Positions 24,021-24,167 of a stretch of DNA of 24,167 nucleotides are shown in pieces. This stretch comes from Gemmatimonadota bacterium (GTDB lineage: Bacteria; Gemmatimonadota; Gemmatimonadetes; Gemmatimonadales; Gemmatimonadaceae): contig CANJOX010000005.1 in NCBI GenBank assembly GCA_947475795.1, forward strand, positions 1 through 24,167, given 5' to 3'. The notes below the pieces were generated by a model. It made no database searches. It was not told the DNA's origin and saw only the letters and a program-made list of their open reading frames with translations. Both the position numbers and the translations under genes were made by a program. The first letter of the stretch is position 1. Each line of letters begins with the position of its first letter.

Positions 24021-24167
24021 GGGGGTGACTGGCTTCGACGGGGTTGGTGAAGCTCTGGTTGCGTGCCCAGGTCCTCGAGCACCTGGTAAAACACTCGGGA
24101 AAATTCCAATCGCGAACAACAACCTCGCGCTCGCCGCCTAACCTTCGGGTTACCGGCAGTGCTCACA
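24021..24167 (+). ncRNA. ssrA: Transfer-messenger RNA (tmRNA), 5' part
   Basis: tmRNA rescues stalled ribosomes by acting as a tRNA and then as a short mRNA that adds a degradation tag, working with SmpB. The 5' end GGGGGTGACTGGCTTCGACG is the typical tRNA-like acceptor and D-arm start. Pseudoknot 1 is visible: CCAGGT (24067-24072) pairs with ACCTGG (24081-24086), and CTCGAG in its loop (24074-24079) pairs with CTCGGG (24094-24099, one G-U). The tag frame follows: GCG resume codon at 24112, then codons for ANNNLALAA and TAA at 24139-24141, so the added tag would be (A)ANNNLALAA. The stop lies in a hairpin with a TTCG tetraloop (24139-24152). The rest, including the 3' acceptor half, is beyond the window. 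Confidence 0.95.

Noticed and set aside
1..24167. CRISPR arrays, insertion sequences, prophage genes, toxin-antitoxin pairs or defence genes.
   Set aside because: No regularly spaced repeats, transposases or phage-type genes were seen; every gene-sized stretch is explained by a housekeeping or transport family.

Overview
This is a high-GC bacterial chromosome segment made almost entirely of housekeeping genes, tightly packed and mostly on the plus strand. The gene families, the GC-rich codon use and the gene order suggest a Gram-negative, Gemmatimonadota-like bacterium. That placement is an inference from general character and was not tested by any search.

Layout. (1) 1-1448, minus strand: a membrane-anchored Ser/Thr protein kinase, cut by the left window edge. 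(2) 1553-6492, plus: rpsO, pnp, an M16 zinc peptidase and ald, closed by a 13-bp hairpin (6513-6543). This resembles the rpsO-pnp-M16 neighbourhood known from Bacillus and Mycobacterium. (3) 6713-22329, plus: a 15.6-kb run of 13 genes with overlaps or short gaps and no convincing internal terminator: mreB, mreC, mreD, mrdA (PBP2), rodA, accD, folC, hisS, proS, lysA, a YfcE/MJ0936-like metallophosphoesterase, guaA and a MATE transporter. (4) 22352-22804, minus: a lone PTS EIIA (PtsN-like) protein, convergent with the MATE gene and divergent from dusB. (5) 22886-23935, plus: dusB. (6) 24021 to the right edge: the 5' part of tmRNA (ssrA), including the tag reading frame.

How the genes fit together. 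mreBCD, mrdA and rodA encode the elongasome that builds the lateral wall. accD feeds fatty acid and membrane synthesis. lysA converts meso-diaminopimelate, itself a wall precursor in many bacteria, to lysine. hisS, proS, dusB, rpsO, pnp and ssrA serve translation, tRNA modification, RNA turnover and ribosome rescue. folC and guaA supply folate and purines. The long run therefore looks like a growth-rate superoperon linking envelope elongation to biosynthesis and translation.

I see no CRISPR array, insertion sequence, prophage, toxin-antitoxin pair or defence island, and no clearly new multi-gene system. The observations most worth a second look are small: folC lacks any standard start codon before its conserved N-terminus; the ptsN-like and dusB genes share a short divergent region where both -10 boxes sit where leaderless mRNAs would result; the MJ0936-like phosphoesterase has lost two metal-ligand positions; and the RGG tail of pnp overlaps the start of the M16 gene. 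No stretch over 300 bases lacks a gene; the longest gap (6493-6712) holds a terminator and a candidate mreB promoter.
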